From Anaerolineae bacterium (GTDB taxonomy: Bacteria; Chloroflexota; Anaerolineae; Aggregatilineales; Phototrophicaceae): 64,000 nucleotides of DNA. Shown in pieces: positions 47,260-56,763 of this stretch. The stretch lies in contig JAJEFB010000036.1 in assembly GCA_022820665.1 (NCBI GenBank), forward strand, positions 1 to 64,000. The letters run 5' to 3'. The notes under the pieces were generated by a model. That model worked only from the letters and a program-made list of their open reading frames with translations, had not been told where the DNA came from and did not search any database. The position numbers and the translations under genes are program-made. The first letter of the stretch is position 1; every line of letters begins with the position of its first letter.

Positions 47260-48233
47260 TAATCTGAAGCAATCACATCAAGAATCTGCAGTAGTTTGGT
47301 ATCACGCCACTTTTTCGCTTGCTCCATATCCGTACCCGCCAGTACGGCTTCCATTTGCGCGACGCAGGTTTTCGCCCATTCTCGCGCCAGTTCCGGCGTG
47401 CGCGGCGGCGCCTCGCGCTCGACGCGCGAAGGAATGTCATCTTCCAAGCTGTGGTCGAGCTTCCGGTCGACCATAGTATCTTGCAAACCGCCAGGGCTGG
47501 TCAACATGCCGACGGCAAAGGGTCCCATCAGCGCCAGGCGCAAACCGGGTCCGGTTCTGAAGGCCAGATCGATCTCTTCAACGGTAGCAACCCCGTTGCC
47601 CACCAGCCACAAAGCTTCGCGGTAGATCGCAGCCTGCATGTGGTTGACGATATGGCCCCGGCATTCCTTGCGAGCCACCACCGGAACTCTGCCCATTCTC
47701 GCCATGAAGTCCCGCGCCAGCGCCACCGTCTCGGCCGAGGTCATTTCGCCCGGTACGATCTCCACCGAAGGCACAATATGCGGCGGGTTATAAGGATGCG
47801 CCACCACACAGCGTTCAGGACGAATCGTCGCCTTCTGGATCTCCGTCATCAGCATGGCGGATGTGCTGGAAGCGAGTACGACCTCCGCGGAGGTTAGCCG
47901 GTCCAACTCTCGGTAGATCTCTCGCTTGATCCGATAGCGCTCGGGTCCGGACTCCTGCACAAAGTCCACGTCTTTCAAAGCCGCGGCCAGGTCAGTTGTG
48001 GTCGTGATCCGGCTCTGAGCCGCTGCTACTTCTTCTTCAGTCATCATCCCGGCTTCAACGAGGGTTGCATAGGCGCTGCGGATCTCCCGCATCGTCCAAT
48101 CTAGAGCTTCATGTGAGATATCGTAAATGTTGACCTGGAGGCCATGTTGAGCGAAAAGGACCGCCCAAGAGAAACCAATCGTTCCGCCGCCAACACAGGC
48201 GACCTTGGTAATATCACTCACGTTTCTTACCAT
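47259..48233 (-). CDS. 3-hydroxyacyl-CoA dehydrogenase / L-carnitine dehydrogenase-like protein
   Basis: 324 residues. The NAD-binding loop is VACVGGGTIGFSWAVLF (GxGxxG); the catalytic region is CVVAHPYNPPHIVPSVEIVPG with His, and the C-terminal helical dimerisation domain follows. Single-domain proteins of this size are L-carnitine, L-gulonate (lambda-crystallin) or 3-hydroxybutyryl-CoA dehydrogenases. HPYNPPHIVPSVE favours the carnitine/gulonate branch over fatty-acid oxidation. The stop codon TAG combines two bases of the duplicated TAATCT with the edge base of the MITE-like element, so the natural C-terminus may have been cut. It is last in the sugar module order; the FAH gene is 78 bases upstream. 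Confidence 0.85.
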   Translation of the reverse strand: MVRNVSDITKVACVGGGTIGFSWAVLFAQHGLQVNIYDISHEALDWTMREIRSAYATLVEAGMMTEEEVAAAQSRITTTTDLAAALKDVDFVQESGPERYRIKREIYRELDRLTSAEVVLASSTSAMLMTEIQKATIRPERCVVAHPYNPPHIVPSVEIVPGEMTSAETVALARDFMARMGRVPVVARKECRGHIVNHMQAAIYREALWLVGNGVATVEEIDLAFRTGPGLRLALMGPFAVGMLTSPGGLQDTMVDRKLDHSLEDDIPSRVEREAPPRTPELAREWAKTCVAQMEAVLAGTDMEQAKKWRDTKLLQILDVIASD

Positions 48234-48311
48234 TGATTCTCCAATCCGTTATTCTCAATAGCAAAACAGGACGCAACCGGCTACGAAAGCAGCCGTTTAG
48301 CGCCGAAGCAG

Positions 48312-49271
48312 CTATGCTTTTGTCTTGTAGCGATAGTCGGGATCGACGTTTTCCTTGGCACCGAGCCTGTTGCGCAGGGTACCGATGCCCTCGACTTCCA
48401 TCTCAACCACATCACCGGGTTGCAGGTAACGGGCTGTGTCAATGCCTAATGCGATCGCCTCGGGGATCGAGCCGCCCGAGACTGTACCGCTGCCCAGCAC
48501 GTCGCCCGGTACGACACGGCTGTCCTTGGAGGCGCGCTCGACATAATCGCCCCAACCGTGATAGGAAGCTCCGCCATCACCTTCATCCAGCCAGACGTCG
48601 CCGTTGACCCTGACCGTGCACTTGACCTGCAGCTTGCCATCACGCAGATAGGGCGCCATTTCATCGGTGGTGACCAGCCAGGGACCGAGCGAAGAGGCGG
48701 CGTCTTTGCCTTTGGCGGGACCGAGCCCAACAACCATTTCATCAAACTGCAGGTCACGGGCGCTCCAGTCGTTGAGTATGCAGAAGCCGGCGATATAGTC
48801 CAAGGCGTCAGCCGCCGCAATATCGCTCCCTTCGCGCCCAATGACGCAGCCCAACTCCATCTCGTAGTCCAGCCGTTCCGTCGCTGAGGGGAATGGTACG
48901 TCATCCTCTGGCCCGAAGACGCGCAGCGTGTTGGAGAAGTAGAAGACCGGCAGGCGATACCAAGCCTCGTGCAGCGTCCGCGCACCTTGTCCGCTGGCAT
49001 GCGCCTCAAAACTGAAGAAGTCGCGCAAGGTCGGCGGCTGCAAGACCGGAGCGCGGAGCCGGACCATGGGCAGGGGCACAGCCGGTGCGGCGATATTTCT
49101 CGCCAAGGCGTCCCTTACTCGATCAAGTGGCGAGTCGCCGAATTCAAGCAAAGCGCGGACGTCTCTCAAGGTGTGATCGGCGCCTAGCAAGGCAGTCACG
49201 TCGACCACCAGATTGTCACTCAGAACTCCGCAACGCGGTCCGCTTCCGGAATCGTATGTCAGCAGTTTCAT
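48312..49271 (-). CDS. Fumarylacetoacetate hydrolase-family protein
   Basis: 319 residues with FAH signatures: RDFFSFEAHASGQG, the metal-binding EMELGCVIGREGSD, FCILNDWSARDLQFDEM (the NDxSARD block), GPAKGKDAASSLGPW and GDVLGSGTVSGG. The last block differs from the GTP(E/A)G of many hydrolases and resembles the eukaryotic-type fumarylacetoacetase group. It hydrolyses C-C bonds in 2,4-diketo or 3-deoxy-2-keto acids. It follows the second ThuA gene by 37 bases in the sugar cluster, which suggests it acts late, on a keto-acid product. It is only distantly related to the FAH protein at 32461-33336. Confidence 0.87.
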   Translation of the reverse strand: MKLLTYDSGSGPRCGVLSDNLVVDVTALLGADHTLRDVRALLEFGDSPLDRVRDALARNIAAPAVPLPMVRLRAPVLQPPTLRDFFSFEAHASGQGARTLHEAWYRLPVFYFSNTLRVFGPEDDVPFPSATERLDYEMELGCVIGREGSDIAAADALDYIAGFCILNDWSARDLQFDEMVVGLGPAKGKDAASSLGPWLVTTDEMAPYLRDGKLQVKCTVRVNGDVWLDEGDGGASYHGWGDYVERASKDSRVVPGDVLGSGTVSGGSIPEAIALGIDTARYLQPGDVVEMEVEGIGTLRNRLGAKENVDPDYRYKTKA

Positions 49272-49308
49272 AAATTCCGAATCCTTCTGGTACAGGTTAA
49301 GGTCTGGG

Positions 49309-50106
<798 letters not shown>

Positions 50107-50109
50107 GGG

Positions 50110-50973
50110 CTAAGCTCCTTTTTTGATCACGTCGCCGAAGACGGCGCGCACTTCGTCCCGCATTTCGTCGACCCGCGCCCAGACCTCGCGCGTGCGCTGG
50201 AAGACATCGACCGGGTAGCCGCTCTGCAGCATGATTGGCCCGTCAAAGCCGGCGTCCCGCGCCATCGTCAAGCAGCGCTGGAAATCTTCGCTTATCAGAT
50301 CGCCCTTTTCATCGACCTCGGCCCAGGCGTGTATTGAGGTCGCGCGCGGCATGATCGCTTCCAAGGTCTCATACTTGTTCGGTCCGCGGGCGTTACCGAA
50401 GTCGGCAATCACGCCGTAGTCACGCTCACTCTGCTCGAGAACCCCTAACAAACTGTCAGCCTTCAGGTTGAAGTTCCGGTAATTCTCGGTGGCGGGCTTC
50501 AGCCCAAGATTCACGGCGTAATCAAAGAGTTCGCGAAATGCTTCGCCGCTTGTGCGGATGGTCTCCGGCGTCGGTTCGCCATCACCCGGAACATAGCGCA
50601 CGCCGCGCGCCCCCAGCTCGACGGCGATATCCATCCAGCGCTTGATATGCGCGACTCCGGCGGCGCGCTCTTCCGGATCGCCGCTGTCGACATCGCCGGT
50701 ATCGATCAACAACTGAAACAGTTCCACCCCCGCGTCTGCAAAGGCGGCGCGCAGGTCCGCCAGGTAGCCGCGCTCAATGCTCGGCAGGTGATAAACGCTG
50801 AGATCGAATTCGTGAAAACTATGCGCGGCCGCCTTGGCCGGTATATCCAGCAGGTCGATAGTCGGCGGCTCGGTTGGCGTGCCCGCAACCTCCCCAGTGG
50901 CGGCATCCAACTCATACATCGGTTGTCCCAAAGCCTTCATCAAGGTGACCGTTGATACTGCTGCGCTAACCAT
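50110..50973 (-). CDS. Sugar phosphate isomerase/epimerase-like TIM barrel, second copy
   Basis: 287 residues from ATG 50973, which has GGGAGGA seven bases upstream; an in-frame start at 51021 is rejected. It is an AP-endonuclease-2/xylose-isomerase-like barrel. Metal-site glutamate and aspartate residues lie in GLKPATENY and YGVIADFGNAR, with a conserved ARGVRYVPGDGEPTPETIR block that is also present in the paralogue at 52855-53748. Such enzymes isomerise or epimerise keto-sugars or act as dehydratases on inosose-like compounds. It sits between a dehydrogenase (31 bases upstream) and ThuA (3 bases downstream). Confidence 0.85.
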   Translation of the reverse strand: MVSAAVSTVTLMKALGQPMYELDAATGEVAGTPTEPPTIDLLDIPAKAAAHSFHEFDLSVYHLPSIERGYLADLRAAFADAGVELFQLLIDTGDVDSGDPEERAAGVAHIKRWMDIAVELGARGVRYVPGDGEPTPETIRTSGEAFRELFDYAVNLGLKPATENYRNFNLKADSLLGVLEQSERDYGVIADFGNARGPNKYETLEAIMPRATSIHAWAEVDEKGDLISEDFQRCLTMARDAGFDGPIMLQSGYPVDVFQRTREVWARVDEMRDEVRAVFGDVIKKGA

Positions 50974-51004
50974 AAGAATCCTCCCAATTACTAAAGAATC
51001 ACGT

Positions 51005-52087
51005 TCAAAAGCGAATGCCAAACTTTACCACTTCCGCCGGCTCGTTCACAACCAGGTCCCAGACCGCCGGACCTTCATCCAGCGGGACCAGGGGCTGGAT
51101 CAAGCCGGGGGCGGTCAGCGCGCCCTGGCGGATCATGCTGATGATGGCGTCGTAGGCGCGATATTCGTCCCAGCGCGAGTAGTCCCGCGGTTTGTGACCC
51201 AGGAAACAGCCGTGCGGCACGATCATCGTCAGACGACTGCGATGGAATTCCTCGCCCAGCCGAAGGTCGCGCCCTTCGCCCAGGTAGACGCCGGATGCGC
51301 AGATCGTACCTTCCATGCGCGTAGCGCGTATCGCGCTTTGCAAGCCAGCGTAAGTCGCGCTTAGCTCAATCGCCACATCGACGCCGGGTCCGCCCGTGAG
51401 CTTGTGGATTTCCAGCGCGGCATCCACTTCAAAGGGGTCAAGGGCGTGCTGCGCGCCATAGTCGAGCGCCAACTGCCGGCGCTTCGGCAGTGGGTCGACA
51501 GCGAAGATCTGTTCCGCGCCGCTGAGCGCCGCCAAGCGGACTGTCAGCAATCCAATCGCGCCCAGCCCGATAACGGCAACCGTATCGGCAAAGCGCAAAT
51601 TCGATTCGCGGATGCAATGGAAGGATACGAAGGCGGGCTCAAAGCAGAGCGCGTCAAGTGGATCGATTTCGCCCAAAGGCCAGACGCAGCCATCCAGCCA
51701 GAGCGGCGGACCGTCCCAAGGCAGCCTGCGCCGGGTATTGATGATATTGGTCTCGCTGACATCCAGGAAGCCGATGACCCGATCACCGACGCTCCATTCG
51801 GAAACGCCAGAGCCGACCTCGATTATGACGCCGACGCCGCTTGTGCCGACCGGCGCGCCGGCGAGCAAATTCTCCGTTGAAGGCTTGTCGCTCGGGACAA
51901 ATAGACGCATCTCGTCGTCCCAGCGCTGGCCGGGATCGTTAAGTCCAGCCATTATCGCCAGGGGCGTGCCGTGTTTGCCGGAGGCGAACTCGGTCCGAAC
52001 GCGCAACTCATGCGGCGCCAGCGGCCTCTCGTCGTATTCAACTATTTCTATCTTGTGGCCGTCGGTAAATGTCAGCTTGCGCGGCAT
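51005..52087 (-). CDS. MDR-family dehydrogenase lacking canonical zinc ligands, second copy
   Basis: 360 residues of the medium-chain dehydrogenase/threonine dehydrogenase-like family, with the cofactor motif GLGAIGLLTVRLA and the NAD-selecting Asp in AVDPLPKRR. The first zinc ligand position reads ASGKHGT where alcohol dehydrogenases have a cysteine. The GHE block is replaced by VGTSGVGVIIEVG, and the four-cysteine structural lobe is absent. It therefore probably works without zinc or with different ligands, oxidising a sugar hydroxyl. It is the first gene of the second dehydrogenase/isomerase/ThuA module, 27 bases after the first module's ThuA gene. Confidence 0.85.
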   Translation of the reverse strand: MPRKLTFTDGHKIEIVEYDERPLAPHELRVRTEFASGKHGTPLAIMAGLNDPGQRWDDEMRLFVPSDKPSTENLLAGAPVGTSGVGVIIEVGSGVSEWSVGDRVIGFLDVSETNIINTRRRLPWDGPPLWLDGCVWPLGEIDPLDALCFEPAFVSFHCIRESNLRFADTVAVIGLGAIGLLTVRLAALSGAEQIFAVDPLPKRRQLALDYGAQHALDPFEVDAALEIHKLTGGPGVDVAIELSATYAGLQSAIRATRMEGTICASGVYLGEGRDLRLGEEFHRSRLTMIVPHGCFLGHKPRDYSRWDEYRAYDAIISMIRQGALTAPGLIQPLVPLDEGPAVWDLVVNEPAEVVKFGIRF

Positions 52088-52114
52088 ATTGATTTCCCCT
52101 GACGCTGCGGATAC

Positions 52115-52858
52115 CTAAGGCGCCGCCCATTCGACCGCATTCGCGATGACCCGCTGAACTTCGCTCTGATAGTAGATCGGATAAGTTTCGTGGCCGGGCC
52201 GGAAGAAGAAAACTTTGCCGCGCCCGCGCTGAAAGCAGCAACCGCTGCGGAAGACTTCGCCGCCGGCGAAGGAGCTGATGAAGACGATCGTGTCCGGCGC
52301 GGGAATGTCGAAAGGTTCGGCGTACATTTCAGTTCGGGGAATGACAAATGACTTGCCAATGCCGCGGGCGATGGGGTGGTCCGGCTCAATGACCCAAAGC
52401 GTTTCCGGCTTCCCGTCCACGCGCGGCGTGACAATGCAGGAGGTCCCCATCAGCTTTGTGAAGACCTTGGAGCCGGCGCCCCAGTGCAGGGCGATGAAGC
52501 CCATGCCCTCGTCCACGATGCGCCGGTAGACGCGCTCGGCAATCGCATCATCGAACCGATCATGCACAATGTGCCCCCAGCAGATCATGACATCGGTTTG
52601 ATCCAGGACGGCTTCGCTCAATCCGTGTTCGGGTTCATCTAGGGTCGCGGTTTGTACATTGAAGCCCTCCTCGCGCAAGGGAGCGGCAATAGCTTCGTGG
52701 ATGCCGTCGGGGTAAATATTCCGAACGCCTTCAGTCTCTTCAATAGCGCTTTCTTGGCTGTAGCCGTGGCTCATCCAGGAGCGGCGCACGTAGTCCCAAT
52801 GCCGGGGATTCTCGTGCCAAAATTCGTTCCAGACTGTCACGCGGATGGGAGCTGTCAT
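52115..52858 (-). CDS. ThuA-domain protein, first copy
   Basis: 247 residues, the ThuA partner of the first module: [61 protein letters not shown] and GHETYPIYY. The shared LDEPEHGL and FDIPAPDT(I/L)VF blocks make homology to the second copy unmistakable. Its ATG overlaps the isomerase stop as ATGA, giving translational coupling. The histidine in GHETYP and the conserved Trp/Glu/His in FWHEN are candidates for the active site, although the family's chemistry is unproven. Confidence 0.87.
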   Translation of the reverse strand: MTAPIRVTVWNEFWHENPRHWDYVRRSWMSHGYSQESAIEETEGVRNIYPDGIHEAIAAPLREEGFNVQTATLDEPEHGLSEAVLDQTDVMICWGHIVHDRFDDAIAERVYRRIVDEGMGFIALHWGAGSKVFTKLMGTSCIVTPRVDGKPETLWVIEPDHPIARGIGKSFVIPRTEMYAEPFDIPAPDTIVFISSFAGGEVFRSGCCFQRGRGKVFFFRPGHETYPIYYQSEVQRVIANAVEWAAP

Positions 52859-53748
52859 GCGCTGTCTTCACCGAATACCGCGTGGACTGCCGCCCGAAAT
52901 TCGTCGACGCCGCTCCAGAGATCGGGCGCCCAAGCGAAGTTGTCCATTTGATAAGCGCCGTGCAGCATGATGGGACCGTCAAAGCCGGCAGCGCGCGACA
53001 TGGTCATATAGCGCCGAAACGCCACCAAGTCCGCCCGCCCGTCTTCGGTCGGTGGCGCCCAGGCGTGAATCGAGGTCGCGCCCGGCAGCAGCTTGGCAAA
53101 GGTTTCCTGCTCGCCCGAATCTCTAGGGTTGCCAGAATCGGCGATCCAGCCGTAATCGCGCTCTGACAGCTCCACAAGCTGCAGCAGGTTAAGGGCTTTG
53201 TTGGTGAAGATTCGATAATTCTCGGTGGCCGGCTTCAAGCCGCGTTCGAAGGCGAAGTCAAAGAGCTCGCGGAAGGCGTCCGCTGTCGCCCGCATCGTTT
53301 CGGGCGTCGGTTCGCTATCGCCGGGCACATAGCGCACGCCACTAGCACCCAGTTCGGCCGCCCGCTCGATCCAGAACTTGGTGTGGGCGATGCCGGCGCT
53401 GCTTTCACCCGGGTCTGGGCTGCCGATCTCGCCCGTATCAATGAGCAGCTGGAAGATCTCCACCCCCGCATCTTCAAAGGCGGCGCGCACGTCGGCGAGA
53501 TAAGCGCGCTCCACGCTGGGCAAGTGCAGCATGGAAAGGTCGAAACAGTCGTAACCCTGTGCGGCCACCTCGGCTGGCAACTCCAGCAGGCTATGGCTGG
53601 GCGCCCGTGTTTCCCAGCCATCGGGCCGCGTGGAATCAATGGCTGGCGCCTTTATCATTTTTGAGTTGTCGGGAGTCGGCAAATAGGTCTCAAATCCCAA
53701 TAGCCGATTAATCGTCACAGAGGATACCGCTGCGCGCGCGACCATCAC
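52855..53748 (-). CDS. Sugar phosphate isomerase/epimerase-like TIM barrel, first copy
   Basis: 297 residues from GTG 53748; ATG 53745, right behind it, has AGGAG nine bases upstream and is equally likely to be used. The pattern matches the second copy: HLPSVERAYLADVRAAFEDAGVEIFQLLIDTGEI, GASGVRYVPGDSEPTPETMR, GLKPATENYR and YGWIADSGNPRD. Note that the metal-site region has DSGN here where the second copy has DFGN, a possible difference in substrate pocket. It overlaps the ThuA gene by four bases and follows the dehydrogenase by 29 bases. Confidence 0.85.
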   Translation of the reverse strand: MMVARAAVSSVTINRLLGFETYLPTPDNSKMIKAPAIDSTRPDGWETRAPSHSLLELPAEVAAQGYDCFDLSMLHLPSVERAYLADVRAAFEDAGVEIFQLLIDTGEIGSPDPGESSAGIAHTKFWIERAAELGASGVRYVPGDSEPTPETMRATADAFRELFDFAFERGLKPATENYRIFTNKALNLLQLVELSERDYGWIADSGNPRDSGEQETFAKLLPGATSIHAWAPPTEDGRADLVAFRRYMTMSRAAGFDGPIMLHGAYQMDNFAWAPDLWSGVDEFRAAVHAVFGEDSA

Positions 53749-53777
53749 ATTTCTCCTTTTTCAATAAGCTGTGTCAT

Positions 53778-54866
53778 TTAGAAGCGGACGCCATATTTGA
53801 CGACCTCGCTCGGATCGTGCTTGATCAGCTCGAATGTCTCCGGGAAGTCCTCGATGGAGACCAGCGGGTCAATCAGCCCGGGGACGGTCAATCTGCCCTG
53901 CTTCATCATGCTGACGATGGCGTCGAAAACTCGATACTGATCCCAAAGGGGATAATCACTCGGCGCGTATTCCATGGCGCCATTGCCGCGCGGGACAACC
54001 ATCCTGAGGCTGTTCGTCAGAAACTCGCGCCCAAGCCACAAATCCGCCGCATTGCCCGCAATAGCGCCGGCCTGACAGACCGTGCCGCCGAAGCGCGCCG
54101 CGCGTATCGCTGTGTCCAGCGCGGCATAATGCCCGCTGATTTCAATCGCCACATCGACGCCGGCGCCGCCAGTTAGCTCTTTGATCTCCAGCGCGGCATC
54201 GACAGCGAAGGGATCGATAACATGATGCGCCCCATAATCCTGCGCCAGCTTACGGCGTTTGGGCAACGGGTCGACGGCGAATATCACTTCCGCGCCACAC
54301 AAAGCCGCCACTTTGACCGTCAGCAGCCCAATCGCGCCCAGCCCAACAACTGCCACCGCGTCGCCGAAGCGGACATTCGATTCGCGCACGCTGTTCACCG
54401 CCACGTAAGCCGGCTCGAAACACAAAGCGTCCAGCGGGTCGAGATCGTCCAACTCCCAGATCAGCCAGGGCGAAGGCTGGGCGAAACCGGGCCAGATGAA
54501 ATCGGCTGGACGATCGACGGTGATGATGTTGGTCTCGCTGACGTCCATGAAGCCGAAGACGCGATCGTCGACCTGCCAGTCGCGGACATCGGGGCCCACC
54601 TCGATGATGACGCCGACGCCGCTGGTGCCGACCAGCGAGTCGGGCACAGGATCCGGATCAGGCTCATCACTCGGGAGGTAGAGGCGCTTATCTTCATCCC
54701 AGCGCTGCCCCTGCCGGTTGCGGCCATCCATCAATAGCATGGTCGTCCCGTGTTTGCCCGCGGCGTATTCGGTCTGAATCCGCACTTCGTTGGGCAGCAG
54801 CGGGCGCTCGTCGTATTCCAGCAAAGTCGCCTCGTGGTCTTCGTTGAAAACGGCTTTAATTGGCAT
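53778..54866 (-). CDS. MDR-family dehydrogenase lacking canonical zinc ligands, first copy
   Basis: 362 residues from ATG 54866, behind GGAAGGAAAG; a longer frame (to 54941) reads through the palindromic repeat and is rejected. Same family as the gene at 51005-52087: AAGKHGTTML in place of a zinc cysteine, VGTSGVGVIIEVG, FMDVSETNIITVDR, GLGAIGLLTVKVA and AVDPLPKRRKLAQDYGAHH. The two share whole blocks (DPLDALCFEPA, GVDVAIE). It opens the first of two tandem modules and is separated from the upstream isomerase gene by 128 bases that hold one copy of the palindromic repeat. Confidence 0.85.
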   Translation of the reverse strand: MPIKAVFNEDHEATLLEYDERPLLPNEVRIQTEYAAGKHGTTMLLMDGRNRQGQRWDEDKRLYLPSDEPDPDPVPDSLVGTSGVGVIIEVGPDVRDWQVDDRVFGFMDVSETNIITVDRPADFIWPGFAQPSPWLIWELDDLDPLDALCFEPAYVAVNSVRESNVRFGDAVAVVGLGAIGLLTVKVAALCGAEVIFAVDPLPKRRKLAQDYGAHHVIDPFAVDAALEIKELTGGAGVDVAIEISGHYAALDTAIRAARFGGTVCQAGAIAGNAADLWLGREFLTNSLRMVVPRGNGAMEYAPSDYPLWDQYRVFDAIVSMMKQGRLTVPGLIDPLVSIEDFPETFELIKHDPSEVVKYGVRF

Positions 54867-54879
54867 TTTGTCTTTCCTT

Positions 54880-55020
54880 CCCCCATCCCCCGGCCCCAGT
54901 GCCCCCTCGGTCCCCCGCCTCACGGGGGATGCTTCCCACAAGGAGGGAAGGGGAGCCGCGTTGACTAAGTTATGCTTTTGAAGCCCCTCCCTCTTTATGG
55001 GACCCCGGGTGGGGGTTCAT
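54880..55020. repeat. GC-rich palindromic intergenic repeat, copy A
   Basis: It contains two blocks that recur in inverted order at 57702-57810. 54981-55000 is the exact reverse complement of 57721-57740 (20 bases), and 54937-54955 is that of 57765-57783 (19 bases). The outer arms are runs of C and G (CCCCATCCCCCGGCCCC, GGGTGGGGG) that fold as hairpins. Copy A has about 40 extra bases in one arm. It lies between two genes of the importer/sugar cluster and slightly overlaps the end of the TIM-barrel gene. Confidence 0.65.
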
Positions 55021-55849
55021 TGTCCGCCCGTTCCCAGCAGCGCCGCAGATAAGCGGCCGAGGCGCGCATGTTCGATAGCGGGTCGCCGGGCGTCGGCATG
55101 CACTCCAGCACCAGCCAGCCGTCGAAGTCGATCTCTCGCAGGGCGCGGAAGGCGCCCAGGAAGTCAGTATGTCCATGCCCGGGCAGCCAGCGCTGACTAT
55201 CCGCCAGGTGCACGTGACCCAGATGCGGCGCGACCGCGCGCAGCGACGCCGGGATATCGGCTTCTTCAATGTTCATGTGAAACAGGTCGGCCATGAGCTG
55301 GATGCGCGGATGATCGGCGGCGCGACATAAATCAGCCGCTTTACCCACCGTGTTCAGATAAGTGGCCTCGTAGCGATTCAAGGGTTCAAGGTAAAGCGCT
55401 GAGTTGCCACCGGGTGTCCGCTCCATAACTTCAGCCAGCAAGGCAAGAAGCAGTTGCGTGATGAGCGTGTCTTCATCGGCGAAGGGCGACATATCGGGCA
55501 TGGGCGGCGACATCTCGGGCTGGAACCTGGGCGAGAAGACCGGCACGAGAATCACACCGCGCGCGCCGATTTCGTCAGCGAACTCCAGCGTGCGGATGAC
55601 ATCGGCCAGCCGACTTTCGCGCTCGTCCGGGTCGGGATGGATGATCGGGCCCTCGTAATTGCCGCAGATGCTGCCGACCGGCAAACCGCTTGCCGTCATC
55701 GCTCGGTCGATTTCAGCGTGCAGGTCGTATACACGTGCCGTCCGCCCGAAAGCAAGCTCAATGCCATCCAGGCCGCATTCGGCGGCGCGTTGAAAACGCT
55801 CGGACAGAGCCGCCCCCGGCAGCAAGGTTTGATGCGCTGATAATTTCAT
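54995..55849 (-). CDS. Hydroxypyruvate-isomerase-like TIM-barrel isomerase/epimerase
   Basis: 284 residues from the ATG at 55849 (MKLSAHQTLL); a longer start at 55876 was set aside. It is a TIM-barrel AP-endonuclease-2 family protein. Putative metal ligands are in ALYLEPLNRYE (Glu), QLMADLFHMNIEE (Asp/His), LGHVHLADSQRWLPGHG (His) and WLVLECMP (Glu), the standard set for tagatose-3-epimerase and hydroxypyruvate-isomerase relatives. It converts keto-sugars or similar small metabolites. Upstream, the bases CACAGAGGCACAGAGACACAGAG form three near repeats just before the start. It follows the second permease by 31 bases, so it is probably the first catabolic step after uptake. Confidence 0.85.
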   Translation of the reverse strand: MKLSAHQTLLPGAALSERFQRAAECGLDGIELAFGRTARVYDLHAEIDRAMTASGLPVGSICGNYEGPIIHPDPDERESRLADVIRTLEFADEIGARGVILVPVFSPRFQPEMSPPMPDMSPFADEDTLITQLLLALLAEVMERTPGGNSALYLEPLNRYEATYLNTVGKAADLCRAADHPRIQLMADLFHMNIEEADIPASLRAVAPHLGHVHLADSQRWLPGHGHTDFLGAFRALREIDFDGWLVLECMPTPGDPLSNMRASAAYLRRCWERADNEPPPGVP

Positions 55850-55880
55850 CTCTGTGTCTCTGTGCCTCTGTGGCAAACGC

Positions 55881-56759
55881 CTACCCCCGCACCGCGCCAG
55901 CCGTCAGGCCCTGGATGAATTGGCGCTGGAAAACCAGATAGACCGCCATAATCGGCGCCATGACGATGAGCGTGCCAGCCATGGACATGCTGTAATCGGG
56001 TCCCCAACGGGTGGTGAAGAACATCATGCCCGTCATGATGGGCCTGAGCTTGTCGGACTGCAAATAAATGAGCGGCAGCAGGAAGGCGTTCCAGGAGCCC
56101 ATGAAGTTGAAGACGACCAGGGCGGCAATGGCCGGACCAGCCAGCGGCAGCATCACGCGCCGGAAGACGCCGAAATCATTGCAGCCGTCGATCTTGGCGG
56201 CGTCGGTCAAATCGTAGGGCAGGCCCGAGAAAAAGGCGCGCATGAAGAAGATGCCGAAGGGCAGCGATATGGCCGTCTGCGGCAGGATCATCGCCCAATA
56301 GGTGCCCAGCACGCCGATATCGCGCAAGATATAAAAGAGCGGAATCATGATGGCCGTGAAGGGCACCATCAGCCCGACCAAAAAGAAATAAAAGATGAGC
56401 ATCCTTCCCGGCATCTTAAGACGCGCCAAACCGTAACCAGCCAGGCAAGACAGGCTCACAACCAGTATGACAATGGGAACGGTCACGATCACGCTGTTGA
56501 TGAAATAGCGGCTGAACTTTCCTTGGTTCCAAGCTTGCGCAAGATTCTCAAGGCGCCAATTCGGCGGCAGCCCCAGCGGATCTTGGGCAATCTCGAGGTT
56601 CGACTTCAGCGCGGTGAAGATCACCCACATGAAGGGCACCAGCACGAAGACCGCAAAGAGGATCAGCAGGCTGTACTGGGCGCCCTTAGCGATCCAGAAA
56701 CCCATAGGACGGCGCGGGCGGCGGGTGACCTGATAGCTCGCACCTACATGGCTTTCCAT
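55881..56759 (-). CDS. Carbohydrate ABC transporter permease, MalG type
   Basis: 292 residues with six membrane helices and the cytoplasmic EAA-like loop AAKIDGCNDFGVFRRVMLPLAGPA, which docks the ATPase. The length and the C-terminal QFIQGLTAGAVRG (as in MalG/UgpE) place it in the CUT1 family, which imports oligosaccharides or glycerol-phosphate-like sugars. It begins four bases after the MalF-type permease. No ATPase gene is present in the cluster, so a shared MsmK/UgpC-type ATPase encoded elsewhere is expected. Confidence 0.92.
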   Translation of the reverse strand: MESHVGASYQVTRRPRRPMGFWIAKGAQYSLLILFAVFVLVPFMWVIFTALKSNLEIAQDPLGLPPNWRLENLAQAWNQGKFSRYFINSVIVTVPIVILVVSLSCLAGYGLARLKMPGRMLIFYFFLVGLMVPFTAIMIPLFYILRDIGVLGTYWAMILPQTAISLPFGIFFMRAFFSGLPYDLTDAAKIDGCNDFGVFRRVMLPLAGPAIAALVVFNFMGSWNAFLLPLIYLQSDKLRPIMTGMMFFTTRWGPDYSMSMAGTLIVMAPIMAVYLVFQRQFIQGLTAGAVRG

Positions 56760-56763
56760 GACC

